From NCBI RefSeq assembly GCF_900156315.1, contig NZ_FTNI01000011.1, positions 1-64,000 of the forward strand: DNA of 64,000 bases, in the 5' to 3' direction. Below are positions 45,692 through 54,192 of this stretch, piece after piece (the first letter of the stretch is position 1; every line of letters starts with the position of its first letter). Under the pieces are notes generated by a model, which did no database searches, was not told the DNA's origin, and was given only the letters and a program-made list of their open reading frames with translations. The position numbers were made by a program, and so were the translations under genes. The stretch comes from Microbispora rosea. Its GTDB lineage: Bacteria > Actinomycetota > Actinomycetes > Streptosporangiales > Streptosporangiaceae.

Positions 45692-46464
45692 GCCGCCGTT
45701 CCGGTGACGCCGATCTGCAGGTGGATGTGGTTCTTGTGGGCCTCTCGGCCGTGCGGCGTCCCGGGGGCGGTGGCCGGGTGGTCGGGGTGCATGACGAAGC
45801 TTCGCTCGCCGATGGACGTGGGCGTGTCCAGCCCGTCGGGGCCGTCGGTGCGGTCCTGCCACTCCGAGGCGGCGAACTCGTACACCGCGCGCCAGAAGTC
45901 GCGCGTGAACGGGTCGGCGTCCTCGTCGTCGAGCCGGTAGAACGTGTCCGACCCGGTCCCGGGCGGCCAGTTTCCGCCGGGGGTCGCGGCGGTCGACACG
46001 GTCCCCCAATCGTCGCTGACGGTGAGCGTCCACTCCTCGCCGTCCTCGGCGACCGCCTTGACGCCGACGAAGTCGACCGCGCGGCCCTGGCCGTGGCAGT
46101 CGGTGCGCGGGCGGCCCTGGCTGTCGACGCCGCCGCCGGAGATGCCGAGGTGGTAGAGCTCGACGACGTTGTAGGTGTCCTTCAGCCACTGGCACAGCCG
46201 CACCAGGGCGAGCGCGTTGCGGGGGTCAAGCCGGTCGGGCGCCGCCGGGTGGCTGGGCTGCCCGAACGTCACCGTGCCCGACGCCAGGTAACGGACGACG
46301 ACTCCGGCGACATTGCCGTCCTGGGGCTGCTCGCCGTCCCAGCCGTCCAGGCTCACCCCGTCGGGGCCGCCCTGTCCCTCCAGCCGGATCACGTCGCCCG
46401 ACTGCAGGTCGAGCAGCTCGGCGTAGGCGTCTTCCTTGCTCATCGCGCGTGCGGGATCGCTCAC
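45688..46464 (-). CDS. M15-type zinc peptidase (peptidoglycan peptidase-like)
   Basis: 258 residues from the GTG at 46464, which has AAGGA eight bases upstream; the ATG at 46443 lacks a site. The motif H-x-x-G-x-A-x-D occurs at His124-Asp131 (CHGQGRAVDF), and NHIHLQ near the C-terminus supplies the HxH (His246, His248). These are the zinc ligands and catalytic region of the M15/VanY-type DD-carboxypeptidase and endolysin families. The N-terminal 60 residues include an SGDVIRLEGQGGPDGV segment of unknown function. No signal peptide is seen. It is the first gene of the five-gene minus-strand cluster and provides a second predicted wall-cutting activity beside the lysozyme-like protein. Confidence 0.78.
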   Translation of the reverse strand: MSDPARAMSKEDAYAELLDLQSGDVIRLEGQGGPDGVSLDGWDGEQPQDGNVAGVVVRYLASGTVTFGQPSHPAAPDRLDPRNALALVRLCQWLKDTYNVVELYHLGISGGGVDSQGRPRTDCHGQGRAVDFVGVKAVAEDGEEWTLTVSDDWGTVSTAATPGGNWPPGTGSDTFYRLDDEDADPFTRDFWRAVYEFAASEWQDRTDGPDGLDTPTSIGERSFVMHPDHPATAPGTPHGREAHKNHIHLQIGVTGTAA

Positions 46465-46623
46465 GATCCTGGTCCTTCCGATGCGGTACGTCACCGCTGA
46501 CGCGGTGGTCTGTCGCACGACGGATGGCGCAGGGGGACCGGTGATACAGCGAATCTCCACGAATTTTCCGGCGGGCCGCGATCGGCCCACATCGGGGCCC
46601 GGCCCGGCCGAAGGCGCGGTCGT

Positions 46624-47103
46624 CTACGGCCGGGCGTCGATCCAGCCGGTGATGACGGCCGCACCGGCGGACGTGCGGACGTGCAGCCGGAAGCGCCGGG
46701 CCGGGACCGGCTCGATCACGAACCAGCCGACCTCGTCGACCGGGACCTCCGTGACGGGGCCGTCGTCGTCCCGCACGAGGACCGCGCCTGGCTGCGGGGG
46801 CACCAGCTGCCCGCGCAGCGCGTCGGGATGGATCTCGGCCTCGATGGACAGCTCACCGGCGGCGAAGGTCAGCACGCGCGGCCCCGAGCCGTCCGGCCGC
46901 GGCTCGTCGCGCAGGCCCGCCGGTTCCCGCGGCGGAAGCAGGGAGTCGAGCCGCAGCTCGGCCAGCTCGGCGTCGGCAGTCCGCCAGGCGAAGGCCGCCT
47001 TCCCCGCACGCACGAAGGACTCGGGCACCCGGGCCTCGCGCACCGCGTGCCCCAGCTCGTCGAGCAGCCGGTCGTCGTCCCACCAGCTCGGTCCGTCCCT
47101 CAC
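46624..47103 (-). CDS. ECF-sigma-linked small protein with C-terminal beta-sandwich
   Basis: 159 residues from the GTG at 47103, seven bases after GGAGG; an earlier GTG directly abutting the sigma gene stop lacks a site. The N-terminus has WWDDDRLLDELGHAVREARVPESF and then KAAFAWRTADAELAEL, a segment that recurs in proteins encoded beside ECF sigma factors and CHAT or S8 proteases in actinobacteria. The C-terminal half (PQPGAVLVRDDDGPVTEVPVDEVGWFVIEPVPARRFRLHVRT) resembles a transthyretin-like sandwich. It has no membrane helix. Because of its linkage to the sigma factor it may regulate it, but this is not demonstrated. Confidence 0.75.
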   Translation of the reverse strand: MRDGPSWWDDDRLLDELGHAVREARVPESFVRAGKAAFAWRTADAELAELRLDSLLPPREPAGLRDEPRPDGSGPRVLTFAAGELSIEAEIHPDALRGQLVPPQPGAVLVRDDDGPVTEVPVDEVGWFVIEPVPARRFRLHVRTSAGAAVITGWIDARP

Positions 47104-47130
47104 GCCGTCGCCTCCGTCCACGTCGACCAC

Positions 47131-47691
47131 CTAGGCCAGCTCGAGGGCGGCCAGCGCCCGGCTCCTGCGCAGCCTGTCCAGGCAGCGCCCCCGGTTGGGG
47201 CCGATCGCCCCCACCGGGACGCCGAGCGCGGCGCTGATCTCGGCGTAGGAGGCCGGCGGCTCGGCGAACAGCATGCTCAGCATCTCCCGGCACCGGGCCG
47301 GCAGCTCGGCGAAGGCCGTGCGCAGGGCGTGCCGCCGCTCCGCCACCAGTATCTCGCCGTCCACCCCGTGCTCCTCCCCGCGTGGGCCAGGCTCGGGGAC
47401 GTCCACCGGAACCTGCCGTTTGCGGGCGCGCAGCAGCTGCAGGCACTGGCGCTGGGTGGTGCGGACGAGCCAGCCGGGAAGGGCGGCCGGCTCGTGCAGT
47501 GTGCCGAGGCGCTCCACCAGCCGCAGCCAGACGCCGCCGGCGACGTCGTCCGCGTCGCTGCCGGACACGCCGTACCGGCCGCACACCCCCCAGACAAGCG
47601 GCGCGTACCGCTCGACGATTGCGTTCCACGCCGCGGCGTCGCCCTCGCGCGCCCGGAGCACGAGGTCGACGACGACCGGATCGTCGCGCAT
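47131..47691 (-). CDS. ECF RNA polymerase sigma factor
   Basis: 186 residues. Region 2 is visible at the N-terminus (AAWNAIVERYAPLVWGVCGRYGVSGSDADDVAGGVWLRLVERL) with the usual sequence leading to the TQRQCLQLLRARKRQ helix. Region 4 is at the C-terminus (LPARCREMLSMLF, SYAEISAALGVPVGAIGPNRGRCLDRLRR), with the helix-turn-helix. No zinc-binding anti-sigma gene is adjacent; instead it lies between the S8 protease gene (6-base gap) and the small AWRT-type protein. It may direct transcription of this protease/CHAT locus and perhaps of the hemopexin-lysozyme operon downstream. Confidence 0.93.
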   Translation of the reverse strand: MRDDPVVVDLVLRAREGDAAAWNAIVERYAPLVWGVCGRYGVSGSDADDVAGGVWLRLVERLGTLHEPAALPGWLVRTTQRQCLQLLRARKRQVPVDVPEPGPRGEEHGVDGEILVAERRHALRTAFAELPARCREMLSMLFAEPPASYAEISAALGVPVGAIGPNRGRCLDRLRRSRALAALELA

Positions 47692-47697
47692 GCCCCG

Positions 47698-48954
47698 TCA
47701 GCCCTCAAGCGGATACGGCCGGACCTCGCCGGCCTCGGCGAGAAGCTTGTCCAGCGCCTGCCGGGGCGTCACCGAGCCCGGGACCGTGCGGGCGGCGACC
47801 GCGCCGCTGACGAGCGCGGCCGAGAAGGAGGTGCCGCTCCACCGGGCATGGCCCTCGAACGTCTGGAGACGGCCGTCGATGTCGACCTCTCCCGTCAGGT
47901 ACGAGCCCACGATCCCCTCCCCGGGCGCCAGGCAGGCCACCCACGGGAGGCCAGGGCTCCAGCCGGGCATGACCGGGCGGCCGTCCACCGTGCCGTACGC
48001 GCCGACCGCGACGACGGGCGGGACGGCGGCGGGCCAGCAGGCCGAGCGCCGGCTGCGTCCGGAGCTGAGGTGGGGGAGCGCTCCGTGGTTGCCCGCGGCG
48101 GCCACTACCAGCATCCGCGGGGCGAGCCGCTCGATCGCGCGGGCGATGACCAGCGGCGGCCCCCCGGACAGCGTGAAGCAGCCGAGGGAGAGGTTGAGGA
48201 TGTCCGGCTGGAAGGCGGCCGCCAGCCGCAGCATGGCCCGGGCCGTGTCCCAGGAGTCGGCCCGTCCCGTGCCGGGGTCGAGGACCCCCTCGACGGACAG
48301 GTCCGCGGCCGGCGCCTCCCGCTGGATGAGGCTGCGCACGAACGCGGAGTGCCCCGAGCGGTAAGGAAGCGGGTGCTCGGCCGTACCCGGCCGTGTGGAC
48401 CCGAGCGGGGTGTCGACGACGCCGACCCGAACGCCGCGTCCGGCGTCCTCGTGCCCGGCGAGCGACGGCGGCACGTCGGCGGGGCCGGCGGGCTCCGGCT
48501 GCCCGCCGTCCATCGGCTTGTGCCCCAGCACGTCGAACGCGCCCGCGGACATGGGCTTGTGCCCGAGGGCGGGGAACCCGCCGCCCACCAGGTGCATGGG
48601 CTTGTGGCCGCTCGCCAGGACCGCGCCGTCCGGCAGGGACATGGGTTTGTGGCCGTCCCCGATGACCGCGTCCACGACCCGGTTCTTGCCGATCGTCGGC
48701 ATCCAGCCGCCGCGGTCGGCGGCCGCTCTTTCCCGCAGCAGGGCGAGGAGCTCGCCGACCTCGACGGGATCGTCGTCGGCGTCCTTGAGGTCGCGCAGGC
48801 GGGCCAGTCCGAGTAGTTCGTCCCGGTCGTCGGGGGTGAGGGCGGCGTGCACGACGCCGAAGTCGTCCAGCATGCGTTCGACGACCTCCAGGTGCAGGAG
48901 GTCGACGATGAGTTGGTCCGGTTGGTGCGATGTGGTGCCCGCGTCGACTGGCAT
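47698..48954 (-). CDS. S8 (subtilisin-like) serine protease with four GHKPM repeats
   Basis: 418 residues with no signal peptide. A helical N-terminal domain (residues 1-95) is followed by a linker that carries GHKPM four times (residues 101-105, 116-120, 131-135, 144-148). The subtilase domain has an intact triad: Asp181 (GVVDTP), His202 (SGHSAF) and Ser376 (SGTSFSAA), with oxyanion Asn289 (AAGNHG). It is therefore likely an active cytoplasmic protease. It is co-directional with the ECF sigma factor six bases away and divergent from the CHAT protease gene. The repeats could be cleavage or recognition sites for either protease; this is a hypothesis. Confidence 0.92.
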   Translation of the reverse strand: MPVDAGTTSHQPDQLIVDLLHLEVVERMLDDFGVVHAALTPDDRDELLGLARLRDLKDADDDPVEVGELLALLRERAAADRGGWMPTIGKNRVVDAVIGDGHKPMSLPDGAVLASGHKPMHLVGGGFPALGHKPMSAGAFDVLGHKPMDGGQPEPAGPADVPPSLAGHEDAGRGVRVGVVDTPLGSTRPGTAEHPLPYRSGHSAFVRSLIQREAPAADLSVEGVLDPGTGRADSWDTARAMLRLAAAFQPDILNLSLGCFTLSGGPPLVIARAIERLAPRMLVVAAAGNHGALPHLSSGRSRRSACWPAAVPPVVAVGAYGTVDGRPVMPGWSPGLPWVACLAPGEGIVGSYLTGEVDIDGRLQTFEGHARWSGTSFSAALVSGAVAARTVPGSVTPRQALDKLLAEAGEVRPYPLEG

Positions 48955-49030
48955 CTGGATAGTGTCCTTCCCGGGGTCATGACTTTTCCGGAACGCGAAC
49001 TTCCTCAGACGGAACCACGAGGGCCTGGCC

Positions 49031-52000
49031 GTGATACATCCAACGCAGGAAACGCCGCCGGGCGCAAGGGCTCGTGGGAACGCTCCAGGTCGCGCCCCCG
49101 CCGTTCCCGGCGACGGCGACGGCGAGGGTCGGCCGGACGGATCAGTGGTCAGGGCCGGGACGCCGACCGGGGTCCAGACGCCGGCAGGGGCCCGGACGCC
49201 GGCAGGGACGGCGGGCGCGCGCGTGGACGGGTCGCCGGAGCCGGCGGATGCGCCGCTGGCCGAGGCCGAGGCGGCGCTGGCCGCAGTCGACCGCGACCCC
49301 GTCTCGGGCCTCCCGGCGGCCGAGAGGGCCGCCCGGCGCGCGGCCCGCGCGGGCCACGCCGTGGCGGCGTCCACGGCCGAACGCGCCTGGGGGCACGCGC
49401 TCCTGCACGTGGGCGAGCTCGACAACGCCGTCAGGCACCTCAGCCGCGCCGCCGCCTGGGGTGTGCGGGCCGGCCGCGCCGACCTGGCCGCCGAGGCGCG
49501 ATACAAGCTCGCCTTCGCGATCCTCCAACGGGGCAGGCCGCAGGCCGCGCTGCGCGAGATCGACGCCGCCCTGCCGGATCTGACCGGCATGGCCGCCGCC
49601 CGCGCCCGCGCGCAGCGGGCCATCGTGCTGCACGTGATCGGCCGCCTCGACGAGTCGCTCGCCGAGTTCGAGGTGGCGCTGCAGGTGCTGCGCCGGCACG
49701 CCGACCTGCTCGGCGTGCAGCGGATGCTGATCAACCGGGCCCTCGTCCACTCCGACCGGCACGCCTTCGCCGCGGCCGAACGCGACCTGCTGGAGGCGGA
49801 GACGCTGGCGCGCGAGCTCGGCCGCCCGCTGACGATCGGCCTGATCGCCAACAACCTGGGTCTCATGGAGACACTGCGGGGCGACGTACCGGCCGCGCTG
49901 CGCCACCTCGACCGGGCCGAGCGCATCATCGGCGCGCACGGCGCCCAGCTCGGCACGCTCCACCAGGACCGGGCCGAGCTGCTGCTGTCGGTGGGGCTCA
50001 CGGCCGAGGCGAAGGCGGCCGCCGCCCGCGCGGTGGACGCCTACCGCCGCGAACGCCGCTCACTCAAGGTGCCCGAGGTGCAGGTGCTGCTCGCGCAGGC
50101 CGAAATCCTGTCCGGCGATCCGGTCGCCGCGCTGGGCCACGCGCGTGCGGCGCTGCGCCGCTTCCGCGCCCAGGGGCGGCGGGAATGGACGGAACTGGCC
50201 CGGCTGTCCGTTCTGTCCGCCCAGCGCGCCGCCGGCCACCGGCCGCGCCTCCCGGGTGAGGTCATCGACGTCATGGTCGCGACCCTGGACGCGGCGGGAT
50301 GGCCCGCGGCGGCGCTGGACGCCGCGATCGTGGCCGCTCAGGTGACCGCCGAGCGCCGCGTCCGCCGGGATGAAGCAGAGCCTGACCTCACCGGAGACGC
50401 CGGTGACGCGCGGGCGGGAGTGGAGCCGGCCGCCGGGCGGCGCTCCCGGACGGCGGACGTGGCCGCCGGCTACCTGAACCGGGCCGCGGCGGCGTCCCGG
50501 TCCCGGGGACCGGCGCTCGTCCGGGCCCGCGGCTGGTACGCGCGGGCGCTGCAACGGCGGGCCGAGGGGGACGCGCGCGGCGTGCTCGCCGCCGTACGGA
50601 CGGGTCTGCGGGTCCTGGACGAGCACGCCTCGGCGATGGGGGCCACCGACCTGCGGGTCCATGCGGCGGCGCACCGGGCCGACCTGGTGGCGCTGGGGCT
50701 GGAGGTGGCCTTCGAGGCCGGCCGCCCCGACGGCCTCCTCGAGTGGTCGGAGCGCGCCAGGGCCAGCCGTCTGCTGGCCGCGCCGGTCCGTCCGCCCGAC
50801 GACGCGGTGCTGACCGCGCTGCTGGCCCGGCTGCGCTCCGTCACGAGGGACCTGGCGGGTCAGGCGGCGGCGCCCGCCCCGTTGCGGGCCCGGCAGGCGG
50901 ACCTGGAACGGCGCATCCGCGACCACAGCCGCCGGATCGCCGGCACTCCCGGCGACGCGCCGGCCGCGCCGGTCACGCCCCGGGACCTCGCCGCCTCGCT
51001 CGGTCCGTGGGCGCTGGTCGAGTACGTCCGCCGGGGCGCGGACCTGCACGCGCTCACCGTGGTGGACGGCCGCGTGGCCGTCCGGCGTCTCGGGGCGACG
51101 GCCGAGGCGGCCGACCTGATCGAGCGGCTGACGTTCGCCGTGCGGCGCGACGCGCGCCCGGACGCCCGGCCCGAAGCGCTGGCCGCGTCCGCCGCGCTGC
51201 GGGACGCCGCGGCCGCCCGGCTCGACGCCCTGTTGCTCGGGCCGCTGGCGGAGATCGGTGACCGGCCGCTCGTCGTGGTGCCCACCGGACCGCTGCACAG
51301 CATGCCGTGGTCCCTCCTGCCGTCCTGCGCGGGACGGCCTGTGACCGTCGCGCCGTCCGCGACGCTGTGGCACCTCGCCCGGACCCGCCCCGCGCCGGCG
51401 GAGGGAACGGACGGTGACCGCAGTGGCGGCGCGGGCCCGGGGCGCGATGGTGGCGTGGGCCTGGGGCGCGATGGTGTCGCGGCCGGGGGACGGGTGGTCG
51501 CGGTGGCGGGCCCGCGGCTGCCGGCCGCGGGGCCCGAGGCGGCGGCGGTCGGCGCGATCCACGACGGCGCCGTGCTCGCCGGAGCCGCGGCGTCGGTGGA
51601 GGCGGTCTCCGCCGCCCTGTCGCAGGCCGGGCTCGCGCATCTCGCCGCACACGGCCACCTGTCGGCGGAGAATCCGTTGTTCTCCGGCATCGCCCTCGCC
51701 GACGGGCCGCTGATGGCCTACGACGTGGAACGGCTGCCGCGGGTGCCGCACACGCTGGTGCTCGCGGCCTGCGACAGCGGCCGTTCCGTGGTGCGCACCG
51801 GTGACGAGCTGATGGGCCTCGCCGTGGCGTTCCTCGCCCGCGGCACGTCCCAGCTCGTCGCCTCGGTGCTGCCGATCCCCGACGCGGCCACGACCCCCGT
51901 CATGGTGGCCTTCCACGAACGGCTGGCCGCCGGGCGCCCGCCCGCCGCCGCCCTCGCCGAGGCCCAGCGGGCCGTACGGGGCGACGACCCGCGGACGGCC

Positions 52001-52147
52001 GCGGCGGCGGCCGGCTTCGTGTGCATCGGCGCCGGCGCCGTCCCGGTCCGCAGCCGCGATCCCGAGCGTGATCCGAGCCGTGATGCGAGCCGTGATCCGG
52101 TCCGCGATCGGGCCGCTGCCGCCGTTGATCGGGGCCCGGCACGGTGA
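49031..52147 (+). CDS. TPR-CHAT caspase-like protease
   Basis: 1038 residues if the GTG at 49031 is used; the first 75 residues are low-complexity, so a later start is possible. Residues about 80-480 are tetratricopeptide-like helices (HALLHVGELDNAVRHLSRAA, ADLAAEARYKLAFAILQRG). From about 650 onward is a CHAT domain with the catalytic dyad His874 (HLAAHGH) and Cys914 (VLAACDSG), both intact. CHAT proteases include prokaryotic caspase relatives, some of which act in defence or regulated cell death by cleaving specific partner proteins. It is divergent from an S8 protease-sigma operon 76 bases away, so the two proteases may share control or act on each other. Confidence 0.93.
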   Translation: MIHPTQETPPGARARGNAPGRAPAVPGDGDGEGRPDGSVVRAGTPTGVQTPAGARTPAGTAGARVDGSPEPADAPLAEAEAALAAVDRDPVSGLPAAERAARRAARAGHAVAASTAERAWGHALLHVGELDNAVRHLSRAAAWGVRAGRADLAAEARYKLAFAILQRGRPQAALREIDAALPDLTGMAAARARAQRAIVLHVIGRLDESLAEFEVALQVLRRHADLLGVQRMLINRALVHSDRHAFAAAERDLLEAETLARELGRPLTIGLIANNLGLMETLRGDVPAALRHLDRAERIIGAHGAQLGTLHQDRAELLLSVGLTAEAKAAAARAVDAYRRERRSLKVPEVQVLLAQAEILSGDPVAALGHARAALRRFRAQGRREWTELARLSVLSAQRAAGHRPRLPGEVIDVMVATLDAAGWPAAALDAAIVAAQVTAERRVRRDEAEPDLTGDAGDARAGVEPAAGRRSRTADVAAGYLNRAAAASRSRGPALVRARGWYARALQRRAEGDARGVLAAVRTGLRVLDEHASAMGATDLRVHAAAHRADLVALGLEVAFEAGRPDGLLEWSERARASRLLAAPVRPPDDAVLTALLARLRSVTRDLAGQAAAPAPLRARQADLERRIRDHSRRIAGTPGDAPAAPVTPRDLAASLGPWALVEYVRRGADLHALTVVDGRVAVRRLGATAEAADLIERLTFAVRRDARPDARPEALAASAALRDAAAARLDALLLGPLAEIGDRPLVVVPTGPLHSMPWSLLPSCAGRPVTVAPSATLWHLARTRPAPAEGTDGDRSGGAGPGRDGGVGLGRDGVAAGGRVVAVAGPRLPAAGPEAAAVGAIHDGAVLAGAAASVEAVSAALSQAGLAHLAAHGHLSAENPLFSGIALADGPLMAYDVERLPRVPHTLVLAACDSGRSVVRTGDELMGLAVAFLARGTSQLVASVLPIPDAATTPVMVAFHERLAAGRPPAAALAEAQRAVRGDDPRTAAAAAGFVCIGAGAVPVRSRDPERDPSRDASRDPVRDRAAAAVDRGPAR

Positions 52148-52161
52148 CGATGTCCCCGGGA

Positions 52162-52180
52162 CGAGGTTAGGGTTACCTAA
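52162..52180 (+). promoter_or_regulatory. Iron box (IdeR/DmdR type)
   Basis: The 19-bp site CGAGGTTAGGGTTACCTAA matches 15 of 19 positions of the DtxR-family consensus TTAGGTTAGSCTAACCTAA. It lies 24 bases before the start of the siderophore-interacting protein gene, where iron-loaded repressor would block transcription. Confidence 0.85.
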
Positions 52181-52204
52181 GAAGTCTGATGAAGGGAACC
52201 ACCT

Positions 52205-53056
52205 ATGGCGACGACCGAACCGGCGCGGCGCGCACCCCGCGCGACCACCGGCGTGGTGGAGCGCACCGAGCGGCTGACCCCGCACATGATCCGGGTGGTG
52301 CTCGGCGGTGAGGGGCTCGCCGGTTTCGAGGCGGGTGAGTTCACCGACCACTACGTGAAGCTGCTGTTCCCGCTGCCGGGAGTGGCCTATCCGGAGCCGT
52401 TCGACATGGCGGTGATCCGTGCCGAGCTGCCGCGCGACCAATGGCCGAAGACCCGGACGTACACGGTCCGGGCCTGGGACCCGGAGGCGCGGGAGCTGAC
52501 GGTCGACTTCGTCTACCACGGGGACGAGGGACTGGCCGGCCCCTGGGCGCTGCGGGCACGGCCGGGCGACGTGATCCACTTCCTGGGCCCCGGCGGGGCG
52601 TACGCGCCGAGGGCGGAGGCGGACTGGCACCTGCTGGCCGGGGACGAGAGCGCGCTCCCGGCGATCGGCGCCGCGCTGAAGCGGCTCCCCGCAGGGGCGT
52701 CCGCCCGGGTGTTCGTCGAGGTGGAGGGCCCGGAGGAGGAGCAGAAGCTGCAGACGGAGGGCGACGCGGAGATCGTGTGGCTGCACCGCCGCGGCGCGCA
52801 GGTGGGCGAGGCGCTGGTGCGGGCGGTGCGGGAGCTGGAGTTCCCCGAGGGCGTCGTGCACGCCTTCGTCCACGGCGAGGCGAACTTCGTCAAGGAACTG
52901 CGCCGGTATCTGCGGGTGGAGCGCGGGCTGCCGCTGGAGTGGTTGTCGATCTCCGGCTACTGGCGGCGGGGCCGTGACGAGGACGGCTGGCGGTCCTCCA
53001 AGCCGGAGTGGAACCGCAGCATCGAGGAAGAGGAGTCCGCCGCCCTCGGCGGCTGA
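52205..53056 (+). CDS. Siderophore-interacting FAD protein (ferric-siderophore reductase)
   Basis: 283 residues; ATG with AAGGGA upstream. The N-terminal FAD domain (residues about 15-135) has the R-x-Y-T motif in KTRTYTVRAWD and GPWALRARPGD. The C-terminal SIP domain has LLAGDESALPAI, FVHGEANFVKELRRYL and the signature GYWRRGRDEDGW. It reduces ferric siderophores in the cytoplasm with NAD(P)H to release iron, like ViuB/YqjH. The iron box upstream directly supports iron-repressed expression. No siderophore transport genes are adjacent. It converges on the PucR-type regulator gene with a 113-base gap. Confidence 0.95.
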   Translation: MATTEPARRAPRATTGVVERTERLTPHMIRVVLGGEGLAGFEAGEFTDHYVKLLFPLPGVAYPEPFDMAVIRAELPRDQWPKTRTYTVRAWDPEARELTVDFVYHGDEGLAGPWALRARPGDVIHFLGPGGAYAPRAEADWHLLAGDESALPAIGAALKRLPAGASARVFVEVEGPEEEQKLQTEGDAEIVWLHRRGAQVGEALVRAVRELEFPEGVVHAFVHGEANFVKELRRYLRVERGLPLEWLSISGYWRRGRDEDGWRSSKPEWNRSIEEEESAALGG

Positions 53057-53169
53057 CGACGGCCACGCGTCCCGGCCGTCGCGCAACCGCCCGTCGTCGT
53101 GCAGGTGCCCAAAGGCGACGGAGGGCACCAGGCGTCAGCGGGAGACCGATGCCCGGAAGATCGGCTCTC

Positions 53170-54174
53170 TCATGGGGAGCCGGCGTCGCGGTGGAGGCGG
53201 CGCAGCGCGAAGGCGAGCTGAAGGCGCAGCCGCCCCCGGGGGTCGCGCACCGTCCACCCGAGGAGCGGCTCGGCGTGCGCGAGCCGGTCCTGCAGCGTCG
53301 AGTGATGCACGGTCAACTGTGCCGCGGCGGCGCGCAGGCTCGGTGCGTAGGCGGCCGCGTACAGGGTCGCGAGCATCCAGGGCGCCTCGGACCCGGCGCG
53401 TTCGAGCGCGCGGACGTCGGGGTGGGGCGCGGTGCCGGGCGGGACGGCCGCCGCGAGAACCGCCAGCCCGCCCAGTTCGTCGGAGTGCACCACCCGCGGC
53501 CCCGGATCCTGCGGGGTCCCCTCGGCGGCCAGCCGCAGCGCCGTCCGGGCGAGCGCCCACGAGCGCGGCAGGTCGGGCACGGTCACCGCCGGGCCGATGC
53601 CGGCCCGGACCCCTTCGGGAGGTGGGTGATGGGCGGGCCCGACGCGGGGCACGCCGCCCTCCAGGGCGACGGCCCGTACGGGGATGTCACCGGGCAGGCC
53701 CAGCGCGCGAGCGGCGAGCGATCGCACGGCCGAGGGAGCGGCGGCGTCCAGCAGCACCTCGACAAGGGCGGGGTCGTCCCCGTCGCGGCGGGCCGGGGCG
53801 CGGCCCCGGGTCCGGTCCAGCACACCCCGCGCCGCCGCCGCGGCCCGCTCCAGCACCATCGCCCCGACCGGCCCCGGCGGCGATGGGCGCTCCAGCCAGA
53901 GGGCGGCCGCCCCGCCGGGCACGGTGATGCGGGGCCAGACCGGATCCGGCGGCGGACCGGCGTCCGTACGGCCGCCGTCGGGGAGGACGCGCACGTGGAC
54001 GCCGCGCTCGGAGTCGGTCAGGCAGGCCGGGCAGCCCGCCAGGACGGCGGCGCCGCGGACGATCGCCTCCAGCCCCGCCCGTGTCTCCACCAGGCGGTCG
54101 AAGTAGGCGATGACCTGCACCGCCGCACCGGCGTCCGGGTCGAGCGCCGACAGCCGTCCGACGAGGTCGCGCAT
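53170..54174 (-). CDS. PucR-type transcriptional regulator
   Basis: 334 residues; ATG with GGGAG six bases upstream. The C-terminal PucR helix-turn-helix is recognisable (LATLYAAAYAPSLRAAAAQLTVHHSTLQDRLAHAEPLLGW), with a preceding GGDEF-like-relict region (LPRSWALARTALRLA). The N-terminal part carries a CPAC pair. Family members regulate purine, amino acid or secondary metabolism, usually as activators. The downstream half of a same-strand pair with the HSL-type esterase (18-base gap), so it probably controls that operon. Confidence 0.83.
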   Translation of the reverse strand: MRDLVGRLSALDPDAGAAVQVIAYFDRLVETRAGLEAIVRGAAVLAGCPACLTDSERGVHVRVLPDGGRTDAGPPPDPVWPRITVPGGAAALWLERPSPPGPVGAMVLERAAAAARGVLDRTRGRAPARRDGDDPALVEVLLDAAAPSAVRSLAARALGLPGDIPVRAVALEGGVPRVGPAHHPPPEGVRAGIGPAVTVPDLPRSWALARTALRLAAEGTPQDPGPRVVHSDELGGLAVLAAAVPPGTAPHPDVRALERAGSEAPWMLATLYAAAYAPSLRAAAAQLTVHHSTLQDRLAHAEPLLGWTVRDPRGRLRLQLAFALRRLHRDAGSP

Positions 54175-54192
54175 CCCGTGCTCCCGGCCGGG

